Assembly (NCBI GenBank): GCA_900315485.1
Contig: OMZI01000019.1
Span: forward strand, 1 to 54,329
Length of the DNA: 54,329 bases
Source of the DNA: an uncultured Eubacteriales bacterium
Lineage (GTDB): Bacteria; Bacillota; Clostridia; Peptostreptococcales; Anaerovoracaceae
Direction of reading: 5' to 3'
Part shown: positions 33,431 through 42,248 of the stretch, piece after piece
Numbering within the stretch: the stretch's first letter is position 1
Layout: each line of letters starts with the position of its first letter
Position numbers and translations under genes: made by a program
The notes under the pieces: model-generated
Database searches by the model: none
What the model was told of the DNA's origin: nothing
What the model saw: only the letters and a program-made list of their open reading frames with translations

Positions 33431-33842
33431 TGGCGTAAAGCAGAAAGAATTCTTAATAGTTACGCCAACAGGATGATGGTATATGGAGCAGACAATTATG
33501 CGGATTGGCGTAAAAGCAGTGATTAAGGGAATTCCTACGCCACACAATCACTGCTTTTTTCTATTCTCCGACCGGTTTGATGGCGTAACAGACAGAGAGG
33601 ACCTTCCAAAAACGCCATCAAATACACAGAAACACGACGATGACACGGTACGTGATGGCGTAACGGACAGGGAGAAGCTACCAAAAACGCCATCAAATAC
33701 ACAGAAACACGACGAAGACACGGTTCTTGTTGGCGTAAATGAGACAGAGATTGAGACAAAAACGCCAACTCGCATCCCGTTTTGCCCGCATGATACGAAT
33801 CATGTTGGCGTAAAAATGGCAACGGTAGGGTAAGTTACGCCA
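33431..33842. repeat. Array of six 37-bp inverted-repeat elements, exact 75-bp period
   Basis: TGGCGTAA occurs at 33431, 33506, 33581, 33656, 33731 and 33806, each exactly 75 bases apart. Each is matched by an inverted half-site, (T)TACGCCA or AACGCCA, so that every element spans exactly 37 bases. The ~21-base interiors and the 38-base segments between elements differ, except that units 3 and 4 are closely similar. The layout recalls a CRISPR array but what is conserved is the pair of half-sites. A plus-strand frame (33483-33833) runs through as a 25-residue repeat because 75 is a multiple of three. The array ends 183 bases before gene 34026. Confidence 0.9.
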
Positions 33843-34025
33843 TCAGAAGAATGTATTGTTTTGCACTTTTTTACAAGGGTGATTTTATTGCAGGAATTCA
33901 TGCGCCGCTTGTTTGTGGTATTTTGCGATTCCGTCTATCATTTAAGGACAACAGTAAGGGCGGTGGGATAGCCGTGAATACAATGGCTATACAGATAAGG
34001 ACAATGGAGGAAAGGAGGCGGGATC

Positions 34026-34865
34026 ATGGATGCATCAACGATTCAGGTCCTGAAAAAGGAGCTTAAACTTATTGAAATGAACAAATCTGCTCTGGGGAAA
34101 AAGAAAGAAGAACTGAAGATGTATGAGGGGATGGTTCTCATACCATCAGTCAAGAGTTATGGGCGGGTGTACTACTATACAATTGATCCGAAGAGCGGCA
34201 GGCGGGTGTATCTCGGAGGCGAGGAGCACCCGGATGTGCAGAATATCAAGGCACTGCATCATATTAATCTGTCGATGAAGCTGATGGAGAATGATTCCTC
34301 GCTCATTGTGCCTGCTCTGGATAAGGCTGCGGATCACAGCCCCGATGCGGTGGAGCAGATGCTGCCAAAAGTGTACAGGAACAGCAGACTAAGTATGGGA
34401 AGTGAGCCGGACGTGAGAGCGGCAAAATGGAAGAAGGATAAGGAGGCGTTCAAGGCGGCCTATCTGGAAAAATACCCGGACAAATATCCTGAAACGCTTA
34501 CATATCAGAGGTGGACCGGGGAATGGATGCGGTCAAAGTCCGAGGGGTCGATTGCAGACATTCTGGACATGAACGGGCTGACGTGGATCTATGAATTGCC
34601 ACATAAGTGTAACGGGTACTGGCTGCTGTCGGACTTTACAGTCCTGTCGCCGCTGGATCTCCTGGCTGAAATAATTATCGAACACGCTGGGCGGATGGAT
34701 CTTGAATCCTACAGGAATAAATACATTTTCTCTCTTGAGCACTATATGAAGGAAGGATATCGCCCAAACATCAATCTCTTCTTCACTTTTGATAATCTGG
34801 ACCAGACCTTCAGTCAGATGCCGGTGCAGAGTATACTGGAGAACTGGCTGAGAGCCGGAGCGTAG
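34026..34865 (+). CDS. PD-(D/E)XK nuclease-like protein, family copy B
   Basis: A 279-residue protein preceded by GGAAAGGAGG. The first ~30 residues are a Lys/Glu coiled coil. A beta segment follows (Y-Y-Y-T-I-D-P-K-S-G-R-R-V-Y-L-G-G-E-E-H-P-D) and a helix with H-H-I-N. The C-terminal part has E173 in S-K-S-E-G, D203 in S-D-F and E219-H220 in I-E-H-A-G, then N-L-F-F-T-F. It shares this signature and domain order with 8377-9252 and 52784-53578, although overall identity is low. The first motif is S-D-F here where the other two have P-D-F. A terminator follows, and a 75-bp periodic array lies just upstream. Confidence 0.6.
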   Translation: MDASTIQVLKKELKLIEMNKSALGKKKEELKMYEGMVLIPSVKSYGRVYYYTIDPKSGRRVYLGGEEHPDVQNIKALHHINLSMKLMENDSSLIVPALDKAADHSPDAVEQMLPKVYRNSRLSMGSEPDVRAAKWKKDKEAFKAAYLEKYPDKYPETLTYQRWTGEWMRSKSEGSIADILDMNGLTWIYELPHKCNGYWLLSDFTVLSPLDLLAEIIIEHAGRMDLESYRNKYIFSLEHYMKEGYRPNINLFFTFDNLDQTFSQMPVQSILENWLRAGA

Positions 34866-34880
34866 GTGAAGGCTTGGCAT

Positions 34881-34909
34881 AAGAGCAAGGTGTAAAGCCT
34901 TGCTCTTTT
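34881..34909 (+). terminator. Rho-independent terminator after nuclease-like gene B
   Basis: AAGAGCAAGG (34881-34890) pairs with CCTTGCTCTT (34898-34907), followed by T. The gene therefore forms a single-gene unit. The remaining bases to 35161 show no gene I trust. Confidence 0.8.
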
Positions 34910-35161
34910 AAGGTAGCTTTAAGCCTGGTGAGTTAATCTAGTAAATGATGAGAATTGAGGCCCACAGGGTCCGGATCGAAGAGTGCCTCATAGAGTGTGA
35001 AAAGAGGAGTGACGCAGAATGCGAAGAGAAGAAGGACGCAGAGATTGTTGAATAATGGGCGTGCTTTTGGTAAAATCCTATTCTTGTGGGGCAGTTAATG
35101 AATGACCTGCGGTATGTGCGGGGCATAATGAATATATGTAATTGAAAGGACTTGTAAGAAA

Positions 35162-35800
35162 ATGAAGAAATTCAGAAGATCACCATTTACTATTGCATGC
35201 TATGTAATCGCGGCAATGTTCGCTGCTTATTTTGTAACTATCGTCATCAGCACAGTAACTACGATCAATCAGTACTATGCTGCATATGACATGTCGCCGA
35301 CATTCGGTGAGGTAGCATCATATCTCTTCCAGCAGGGCACAATGCCGCTGTTCGCTGCGATCGGCACATTCATGGCAGGCATCATTCTTGATGAAGTGAG
35401 AAAGGGCAACCCGGCTAACTGGGCATCCGATGAGGAGATCTCAGAGGCTAAGGAAGCAAAGAGACTCGCTAAGGAGGCAAAGCAGATCGCAAAGGGCGAG
35501 GCTGCTGCGGCTGCTGCAACTGCTGCTGCCGGTGCGGAGAAACTCGCTTCGGACGATTCGATCAAGCCTGAGTTTGCTGCTGTTGTTGCTGAGGAAAGCA
35601 ATAACACTGTAGTCTTTGATGATGACGATGAAGAGGCAGAAGCTGTAAATGAAGCAGCTGAGGCGTCAACAGATACTTTAGAAGAGGCTTCCGGAGACGC
35701 ATCTGCCGATGCGGAGGAAAAGGAAGAGGTTTCCGACGTATTTGAAGTTGAAGTTGCTGAGGATGCAGAAAAAACTGAAGAAGTTGAAGAAGAAAAGTAA
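35162..35800 (+). CDS. Two-pass membrane protein with long acidic tail
   Basis: A 212-residue protein. Two hydrophobic segments lie near residues 8-32 and 58-78. They are followed by a Lys/Ala/Glu helical stretch (A-K-E-A-K-R-L-A-K-E-A-K-Q-I-A-K) and an Ala-rich linker. The last ~70 residues are very rich in Glu and Asp with no folded look. The tail is probably cytoplasmic and could bind basic partners. I know no family for it. A terminator follows at 35878. Confidence 0.7.
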   Translation: MKKFRRSPFTIACYVIAAMFAAYFVTIVISTVTTINQYYAAYDMSPTFGEVASYLFQQGTMPLFAAIGTFMAGIILDEVRKGNPANWASDEEISEAKEAKRLAKEAKQIAKGEAAAAAATAAAGAEKLASDDSIKPEFAAVVAEESNNTVVFDDDDEEAEAVNEAAEASTDTLEEASGDASADAEEKEEVSDVFEVEVAEDAEKTEEVEEEK

Positions 35801-35877
35801 TTCAGCGATTATGCTGTTGAACCTTCCGGCTGTTTTCAGAGTCGGGCGGTGAACCCGTAATCAGAACAATATAATCG

Positions 35878-35917
35878 AGCCCTTTCTGACAGAAACGATT
35901 GCCAGAGAGGGCTTTTG
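35878..35917 (+). terminator. Rho-independent terminator
   Basis: AGCCCTTTCTG pairs with CAGAGAGGGCT with one mismatch, followed by TTTT, downstream of the acidic-tail membrane protein. Confidence 0.7.
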
Positions 35918-36092
35918 TTGTGGCTGTGTTTACCTGATGGTGGGCTGAGTTGTTTTCATAGCTGCCCGGGTGTCATTGTGCGCCATAAGCCTTTGTGGTA
36001 AAATCAAAAAATTAGAGGGGCGTTTAAATATTCTCCTCAGGCGTTGAAAGAACGAATCAATTACAGAATGAAAAAGGAATTTATCGACTGCC

Positions 36093-39000
36093 ATGAGAGA
36101 ACTTAATAAAAACAGAATTCACGGTCTTGCGAAGATGATGCTGACACTCACGCTTGCACTTATTGTTGCCGCAGGAATGGGTGGCGTTTTATTTTCAGAC
36201 GTTGCTTTTGCTGTCAATCCCGGGACGACAAGTATGGAGACGACCGGGACGGAAGTGACCGGGACAGAAACGACTGGTGCAGCTGTGTCTGCAGAAACAG
36301 CAGAGACTGGGGCAGTCGATTCAGCAGATAAAGAAGCAGCAGAAGCAGTTGATGCATCAGATTCAGCAGAAGCTAAGGCGGTTGAGACACCAGATACAGC
36401 GGAGGTCAAAACAGAGACCAAAGCAGGGCCGTCTTCAGATGCTTTGGGGGTAGCTGCCGATAGCGGAGTGCTTGCAGCCGGCCCTGATCAGATGGAAAAC
36501 TGTGATTTTCAGGTAACAGGTGCTGCCGGGTCTTATTCATTTGATGAAAACACCGGAGTTCTGACTGTCACCGGAGATGTCACTATATCCATGAAAGACG
36601 GAAAAGACAGCACTTCTCAGAGGATCGTGGTGGCGGACAATGCAAAGGTGACGATCGACGGACTGAAGATAACTGCTGAAGGCGGGCCTGCGGTAAAGGT
36701 AAACTCTGGAGTAAAAGCGACACTGACTGTCACCGGAACCAACGATGTAACAGGCGCTTCCGGATATGCAGGTGTAGAGTCAGGATGGGAGCAGGGAAAC
36801 CCTGCTGACCTTACGATCGAGGGAAAAGGCACCCTCAATGCGACCGGGGGCGACAAGTCAGCAGGCATCGGTGCATCTTACACAAATAAGGACTCAGGCG
36901 GAAAAAGCATTTCATCATATTGCGGCAACATAACGGTCAACAGCGGCACTATCAAAGCATCCGGAACTAACGGCGGTGCGGGAATCGGCAGCGCCAACAA
37001 CAATAATCGTAATGCCGACGGAACCTCCAATACTTCCGCCTCTTATAAAATGCTAACAACTAAATATGAGGATGGAGGCGTAAGGCCGGATATCGGTACC
37101 ATAACTATCAACGGCGGAGATATAACTGCGACCGGATCCAATGGCGCAGGTATCGGCGGCGGCAATCATTCAGAAAGCGGCAAGATCACGATCAATAACG
37201 GCAGCATCAATGCCAGTGGAGCATCGGGCATAGGATGCGGCACAGGAAGTCATGAGTATGAGAAAAATGATAAAGGCGGAAAGGGTCCCGGATACTACTA
37301 TACTGAGATAGAGATAAACGGCGGATCCATAACTGCAAAAGCGACCGGAGAGGATAACTGGGGCGGTGCAGGCATCGGAGGCGGAGGCTACTGTGATACG
37401 GATATCAAGATCACAGGTGGAGACATAACCGCGTACGGCGGCAGCTGCGGGGCAAATCACAACTCGGTACACCACGGCGGAGCAGGTATTGGCGGCGGAT
37501 ATGAATCACATGCAGATATCGAGATCAGCGGAGGTAATATCAAAGCGTATGTAGGAGATAACAGTGCGGCGGCTGCCATCGGCTCAGGAGGAACTCCGAA
37601 CAGCAACAAGGACAGAGGGAAAGACGGGAAGAATGGCCGGTCAACAGAATTCGGGATCGTGCATAATACGAGCACATCAGTCACGATCACCGGCGGCACG
37701 GTAGTTGCCGACGCGACCAAGGGACGCGGAGGCTCCGGCATCGGAGGCGGAACAAGCGCAGATAAAGTTTCAGTCACTATCGCCGGCGGCACGGTCACGG
37801 CGCTCGGTGCAAGATCCTCAGAAGCAGATAAGCTTGGCGGAGCCGGCATAGGAAGCGGGCTGTACGGAAAGGATGCTCAGGCTGAAGGCATGAACAAGCC
37901 GGACAGCAGCAGCTATCATGTGGAAACAGCTGTCAGTGTCAGTATCACGGGAGGTGATGTGACAGCTGTCGGCGGCTGGGGTGCTGCGGGAATAGGATCC
38001 GGAGCAAGAAACAAAATCGCGGATACTATTAATATAGATGCCAGCAAAGCAGACATTGAAGCATATGCAGACGGAACCAAGTTTGCAATAGATACCCGTG
38101 ATCTCAAACCGGACGGATCGACAGAAAGCTATACGGACGGACGGACAGTCCAGGGAAATATTCTCCAGGGAACCTTCGTACATGAATACGTATCTGAAGA
38201 CGGAGTCGACCAGGGAACTGAGGGCATCAAAGAAATACAAATCATAAATGATGCTGATGACAGTGACAAGGTCGTTCTGACAGGAATGGACACCTTTGGT
38301 CTCGACGGATACAGATCTTTTGCATCAAATGTCAGCTCGCCTGGAGATTACAACGTATATACTCAAGTGGACGAGATTGCTCATGGTGAGGGCCGTTACT
38401 TCAGCAAATGCAAAGACGACGTTCGTACGAAGGAAGATGTCGATACGAATCAGGATGTCGTCGAGAGAGGCGTAAAATACAGAGTCACAGGCAACTCTCT
38501 TTCAGATAATTTCTACCTCTTCCCGGTCAAAGCGGTAATCGTAACCAAGACCGTTAACTATGATGGGGACAAAACCGGACTGACCGGCGATGTGTATTTT
38601 TCACTCAGAAGATATACGACTGATGGTCAGGGGCGAAAAACATACGCCGATGATTTTGAGAAGAGAGAGAATAAGCAGTGGATCGAGTCCATCCACATAG
38701 AAAACGGAAATCCGAAAACCAGGGCGGAGTTCATCTGTGTAGATGAAGCATTCTATGACGTATGGGAAGTCACTAAGGATGGGACACCGGTCGATGTGAC
38801 AAAGATGGATGTCCGGCTCGGAGATGCAAAGCTGGTGAAAATCGAGACCAGACACGATGAACGTACCGCGGACTGTATTCAGATTGATAAAGAACACTGG
38901 ACAGACAGCCTTGAAGTGATCAATTACTACGAGGCGCCGCCGGATGAGGACGTTCCATCTGAGGATCCGGATACCGATCATGATCCTGACCGGGACCCTT

Positions 39001-39125
39001 CGTCAGGTAAGCCGAAGACCGGCGATGAGTCACACCTGACTTTATACATTGCGCTGCTGACTGCAGCAGCCATTGCAGGTGCAGCGGTGCTGGTGATCCG
39101 CAGGCGTAGCGGTGACGACGAATAA
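36093..39125 (+). CDS. Large cell-surface protein with Gly-rich beta-helix repeats and sortase-type anchor
   Basis: A 1010-residue surface protein. A signal peptide (residues ~15-40, ending A-F-A-V) is followed by a Thr/Glu/Ala linker. From ~130 to ~690, repeats of the type I-T-I-N-G-G-D-I-T-A-T-G...G-A-G-I-G-G-G recur about a dozen times, which should stack as a right-handed beta-helix. A prealbumin-like wall domain follows (T-K-T-V-N-Y-D-G-D-K-T-G-L-T-G-D-V-Y-F-S-L). The C terminus has a Pro/Asp/Glu stretch, P-K-T-G-D-E, a membrane segment and R-R-R, a sortase anchor in which Lys precedes P-K-T-G. No sortase gene lies in the window. Start ATG 36093 has only a distant AAGGAA. Confidence 0.85.
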   Translation: MRELNKNRIHGLAKMMLTLTLALIVAAGMGGVLFSDVAFAVNPGTTSMETTGTEVTGTETTGAAVSAETAETGAVDSADKEAAEAVDASDSAEAKAVETPDTAEVKTETKAGPSSDALGVAADSGVLAAGPDQMENCDFQVTGAAGSYSFDENTGVLTVTGDVTISMKDGKDSTSQRIVVADNAKVTIDGLKITAEGGPAVKVNSGVKATLTVTGTNDVTGASGYAGVESGWEQGNPADLTIEGKGTLNATGGDKSAGIGASYTNKDSGGKSISSYCGNITVNSGTIKASGTNGGAGIGSANNNNRNADGTSNTSASYKMLTTKYEDGGVRPDIGTITINGGDITATGSNGAGIGGGNHSESGKITINNGSINASGASGIGCGTGSHEYEKNDKGGKGPGYYYTEIEINGGSITAKATGEDNWGGAGIGGGGYCDTDIKITGGDITAYGGSCGANHNSVHHGGAGIGGGYESHADIEISGGNIKAYVGDNSAAAAIGSGGTPNSNKDRGKDGKNGRSTEFGIVHNTSTSVTITGGTVVADATKGRGGSGIGGGTSADKVSVTIAGGTVTALGARSSEADKLGGAGIGSGLYGKDAQAEGMNKPDSSSYHVETAVSVSITGGDVTAVGGWGAAGIGSGARNKIADTINIDASKADIEAYADGTKFAIDTRDLKPDGSTESYTDGRTVQGNILQGTFVHEYVSEDGVDQGTEGIKEIQIINDADDSDKVVLTGMDTFGLDGYRSFASNVSSPGDYNVYTQVDEIAHGEGRYFSKCKDDVRTKEDVDTNQDVVERGVKYRVTGNSLSDNFYLFPVKAVIVTKTVNYDGDKTGLTGDVYFSLRRYTTDGQGRKTYADDFEKRENKQWIESIHIENGNPKTRAEFICVDEAFYDVWEVTKDGTPVDVTKMDVRLGDAKLVKIETRHDERTADCIQIDKEHWTDSLEVINYYEAPPDEDVPSEDPDTDHDPDRDPSSGKPKTGDESHLTLYIALLTAAAIAGAAVLVIRRRSGDDE

Positions 39126-39170
39126 TACGTGCAAAATTTGCAGCGGTGAAGATCGATAAGCAGATAATGG

Positions 39171-39197
39171 CTCCGGTGAGAAATCGCCGGAGTTATT
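39171..39197 (+). terminator. Rho-independent terminator after the surface protein
   Basis: CTCCGGTGA and TCGCCGGAG form a 9-bp stem with one G-T pair and a 4-base loop, then a short T-rich run. Confidence 0.65.
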
Positions 39198-39336
39198 TAA
39201 AATAGGTATATTTTGGCGCATACATCATATGATATAATCACGACACTGATTTTGTAGTGTAGAAAGATAATATGAATTAGAGTAGAAACAGATAAAATAG
39301 AAAGATAGATAGAGGAGAAGAGAGACGGGAGGTCTT

Positions 39337-40299
39337 ATGATCAACTGGAAAGACGTTGAGCTGAGCGATAAGCCGGCGATCGAAGATAAAATCTGTGCGA
39401 GCGGATGTCATGGAGCGGACTATGGTTTTGCCAATCTGTACATCTGGCGCAAAGCATACAGGCCGCAGATCGCGTTCTGCGGACCGAGGCTGCTGGTAGG
39501 CATGCCGCAGTGGAACGTTTACGCTTACCCGAAGGGGGACGGCGACCCGGTGCCTTCGATCGAGCTGCTGCTCGAAGAGGCGCATGCGCGCGGACAGAAG
39601 CTCGTGATCAGGGGTCTGACTGACAAGACTCTGAATGAGTTCCTGCCGCTGTACGGTGACAGATTCGAGATCACCGAGGACCGCGACAATGCGGACTATA
39701 TCTATACGACGGAGAAACTGTGCAATCTGGCAGGCAGGCATCTGTCGTCCAAGAGGAATCACATCAAGCATTTTGAGAGAAACGGCGCGTGGGAGTTCCA
39801 CAGGATAGCTGCCGACTCATGCGGATGCTTCACTTCGGGCACGGGAGTCAGCTGTGATGAAGGCGGGATCCCGGCAAATAACGGATACAAGCTGTCATCC
39901 ATTGAGGATGCGAAGGCTTTCGTTGCGGAGTTCTACAAGGAGAAGAATGATCCTGATCTCGAGGCGGAGGCAGGCGCGATCGAGGAGATGTTCGCCAACT
40001 ACGAGGCGCTCGGTTTCATCGGCGGGCTTCTCTACCAGAACGGTGAGCCGGTGGCGTTCACTGCAGGCACCAAGCTGGACGAAGAGGTATTCGACGTCCA
40101 CTTCGAGAAGGCGCTGCCGGGAGTTGAGGGTGCGTACACCATGGTCAACCGCGAGTTTGCGAGGTTGATCCACGCGGAGCTGCCGGGCATCGGAGCTTTC
40201 AACCGCGAGGAGGACATGGGCCTCGAGGGTCTGAGGAAGGCCAAGGAGAGCTACCATCCTGACATCCTGCTGATGAAGTATTTTGCGAGAGAAAAGTAA
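39337..40299 (+). CDS. DUF2156-family (LPG synthase C-terminal-like) protein
   Basis: A 320-residue protein with two GNAT-like halves. The N half has Y-G-F-A-N-L-Y-I-W-R, and R-N-H-I-K-H-F-E-R near residue 145 is the family's central helix. The C half has D-V-H-F-E-K-A-L and I-N/N-R-E-E-D-M-G-L-E-G-L-R. This is the soluble catalytic domain type seen in lysyl-phosphatidylglycerol synthases, where aminoacyl groups are moved from tRNA to lipid, but here without the membrane part. The substrate is therefore open. It is followed by a GNAT gene 36 bases on. Confidence 0.85.
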   Translation: MINWKDVELSDKPAIEDKICASGCHGADYGFANLYIWRKAYRPQIAFCGPRLLVGMPQWNVYAYPKGDGDPVPSIELLLEEAHARGQKLVIRGLTDKTLNEFLPLYGDRFEITEDRDNADYIYTTEKLCNLAGRHLSSKRNHIKHFERNGAWEFHRIAADSCGCFTSGTGVSCDEGGIPANNGYKLSSIEDAKAFVAEFYKEKNDPDLEAEAGAIEEMFANYEALGFIGGLLYQNGEPVAFTAGTKLDEEVFDVHFEKALPGVEGAYTMVNREFARLIHAELPGIGAFNREEDMGLEGLRKAKESYHPDILLMKYFAREK

Positions 40300-40335
40300 A
40301 AGGAAGACGTGCGCTGACAGCACAGATTCAGATAA

Positions 40336-41451
40336 ATGGGATACAGAGTAGAGACAGTTGACTCGAAGGATAAATATGAAGGTCTGCGCGATCTGTGGTG
40401 CCGAGTATTCGGCGATGAGCCCGGGTTCGTGGACTTTTTCTATGAGTCGTTCGGCGGGGATATCCGTGGCTATGTCATCCGCAATGATGCGGGCAAAACG
40501 ATCTCCGCGCTGACCTGCTTCAGGTGCGGAGTTTTTCGTGATGCGCCGGGTGACGCAGAGGGCAGGCAGGCACATGATGCGCCGGATGGACCGGGCGGCG
40601 GTGCTGACAGCCTGCCAGTATATGTGTCATATGCCATATGCACAGATCCGGAATACCGGGGGCAGGGGCATGCGGCTGCTCTGACCGAGTATGTCAGGAG
40701 CATCGTGACTGCACCGCGTGGAACTGTTATACATGGAGAAGACGACGGGCTGCCTGCAGCTGAGGGCCTCGGCGGCATATCGCTCGTGTCCCCTGCGGAG
40801 GAGTCGCTCATCGGGTACTATGACAGACTCGGATACAGGGAGACCTTCTTTGTGGATGAGCACGCAGTACATGCGGGTGAAGAGGAACTGCCTGAGGAGG
40901 AAGATTGGGCCGTAGGCGCTGAGGCTGGTGAGCAGTCTGCATACATCGAAACCAGTGAGCAGAGTGCGGCTGCGGATACAAGATTCTGGGGCCTGGGGCC
41001 GGATGGTAATGCGGACTTTCTCGATGATGAAGAAGGAGAAGCATTCGAGCCTGAGTTAAGCGTGGAATCCGTCAGCGGGTCTATGTATAATAGGTACAGA
41101 GAAGAATTCCTGGCGGGGATCCCGCATGTGGAGATGAGTCCTGAGATGATGGAGTTCCTGAGAGCTGACGGCGACGGCGGACTGCTCGTGATAAACGGCG
41201 GAGATGCTGTATGCAGAGTGGTATATGCCGGGAATACCGTGATGCTCGATGAGCTTCTGGTCAACCCGCAGCTCAGGGCGCTCTCTGAAGAGATCGAAGA
41301 GGAGATAGCTTTGCGGATCGCGGAACACTTCGGGGCAGAGACACTTGTCTACAGGACACCGGGTTCTGGACGATGCCAGTCGATGAGCGCTGCGGCGAAT
41401 GGCGCAGAGGCTGCCGCTGAAGGAGCGTATTTTGGATTCCCGATAGAATGA
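40336..41451 (+). CDS. GNAT-family N-acetyltransferase
   Basis: A 371-residue protein. The acetyl-CoA motif is P-E-Y-R-G-Q-G-H-A-A-A-L-T-E-Y near residue 103 and the second GNAT helix is I-G-Y-Y-D-R-L-G-Y. Two low-complexity segments interrupt it: a Gly/Asp/Ala stretch near 75-90 and a long acidic one near 175-245. The C-terminal ~110 residues probably form a second, degenerate GNAT or sterol-carrier-like half as in Eis-type enzymes. Probably co-transcribed with the DUF2156 gene before it and thrH after it. Acceptor substrate unknown. Confidence 0.8.
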   Translation: MGYRVETVDSKDKYEGLRDLWCRVFGDEPGFVDFFYESFGGDIRGYVIRNDAGKTISALTCFRCGVFRDAPGDAEGRQAHDAPDGPGGGADSLPVYVSYAICTDPEYRGQGHAAALTEYVRSIVTAPRGTVIHGEDDGLPAAEGLGGISLVSPAEESLIGYYDRLGYRETFFVDEHAVHAGEEELPEEEDWAVGAEAGEQSAYIETSEQSAAADTRFWGLGPDGNADFLDDEEGEAFEPELSVESVSGSMYNRYREEFLAGIPHVEMSPEMMEFLRADGDGGLLVINGGDAVCRVVYAGNTVMLDELLVNPQLRALSEEIEEEIALRIAEHFGAETLVYRTPGSGRCQSMSAAANGAEAAAEGAYFGFPIE

Positions 41452-41470
41452 TGAAAGAAGAGGTAACAGA

Positions 41471-42070
41471 ATGAACGTTGTATGTCTGGATATGGAAGGT
41501 GTACTGGTACCTGAGATATGGATCGCTTTCAGTGAGGAGAGCGGGATCCCTGAGCTCAAGAGGACCACAAGGGACGAGCCTGATTACGACAAGCTGATGC
41601 AGTGGAGGATCGGCATCCTGAAGGAACACGGCCTCAAGCTGAAGGATGTGCAGAATACGATCGCAAGGATCGATCCGCTGCCGGGTGCCAAGGAATTCCT
41701 GGACGAGCTCCGTGCGACCACACAGGCTATCGTGCTCAGCGATACTTTCTCGCAGTTCGCACAGCCGCTCATGAAGAAGCTCGGCTGGCCGACCATTTTC
41801 TGCAATGAGCTCGTTATCGATGACGAGGGATATATCGCAGATATCAAAATGAGATGCGAGCACTCCAAGCTGACTACTGTCAGGGGCCTTCAGTCGATCG
41901 GATTCGACACCATCGCTGCAGGCGACAGCTACAATGACCTCGAGATGATAGAAGCGAGCAAGGCAGGATTCCTGTTCAGAACTACTGACAAAATCAAGGC
42001 TGACTATCCGCAGTACCCTGCATTCGAGGAGTACGACGAGTTCCTCGCAGCCATCAAGGCAGCACTGTAA
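41471..42070 (+). CDS. thrH: Phosphoserine phosphatase / homoserine phosphotransferase
   Basis: A 199-residue HAD enzyme. Motif I is C-L-D-M-E-G-V-L-V-P-E, the ThrH variant that has E-G in place of D-G-T. Motif II is L-S-D-T-F, and motif IV is A-G-D-S-Y-N-D-L-E-M. ThrH removes phosphate from phosphoserine and can pass it to homoserine. Length and motifs match the family end to end. AAGAGGTAAC precedes the ATG. The gene follows the GNAT gene by 19 bases. Confidence 0.92.
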   Translation: MNVVCLDMEGVLVPEIWIAFSEESGIPELKRTTRDEPDYDKLMQWRIGILKEHGLKLKDVQNTIARIDPLPGAKEFLDELRATTQAIVLSDTFSQFAQPLMKKLGWPTIFCNELVIDDEGYIADIKMRCEHSKLTTVRGLQSIGFDTIAAGDSYNDLEMIEASKAGFLFRTTDKIKADYPQYPAFEEYDEFLAAIKAAL

Positions 42071-42135
42071 AGTGCCGTTGAGGCGTTTTTTTTCGACACA
42101 CTGCTAATTTCCTACCACGCAAATAGGAATTTTGC

Positions 42136-42164
42136 TTGACAACCCATCATGCGGGTTGTAGTAT
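42136..42164 (+). promoter_or_regulatory. Promoter with embedded operator-like inverted repeat
   Basis: TTGACA (42136-42141), 17-base spacer, TAGTAT (42159-42164). ACAACCC (42139-42145) and GGGTTGT (42153-42159) form a perfect 7-7-7 inverted repeat that fills the spacer and touches both boxes. A dimeric repressor bound there would exclude polymerase. It drives the DUF1858 gene at 42249 after an ~75-base leader. Confidence 0.7.
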
Positions 42165-42248
42165 ATGCGATGGAACATAACGGGCGTTAACACGGACGCG
42201 CGAGACTGAACGGCGCTGCTGAGAGCAGCGGTGAAAGGAGATACAGAA

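Noticed and set aside
33483-33833. Plus-strand frame of 116 codons with a 25-residue repeat
   Set aside because: It is explained by the 75-bp palindromic array. The start has no ribosome binding site, and conservation follows the DNA half-sites rather than the peptide. It remains a weak possibility, so it is described with the repeat and not called as a gene.
33431-33842. CRISPR array
   Set aside because: The conserved part is only a pair of 8-base half-sites with variable interiors; two inter-element segments are near-identical, and no cas gene lies in the window.
34945-35055. Short Glu/Cys-rich frame of about 36 codons
   Set aside because: It has no ribosome binding site, and its strong charge bias may be chance in purine-rich DNA.
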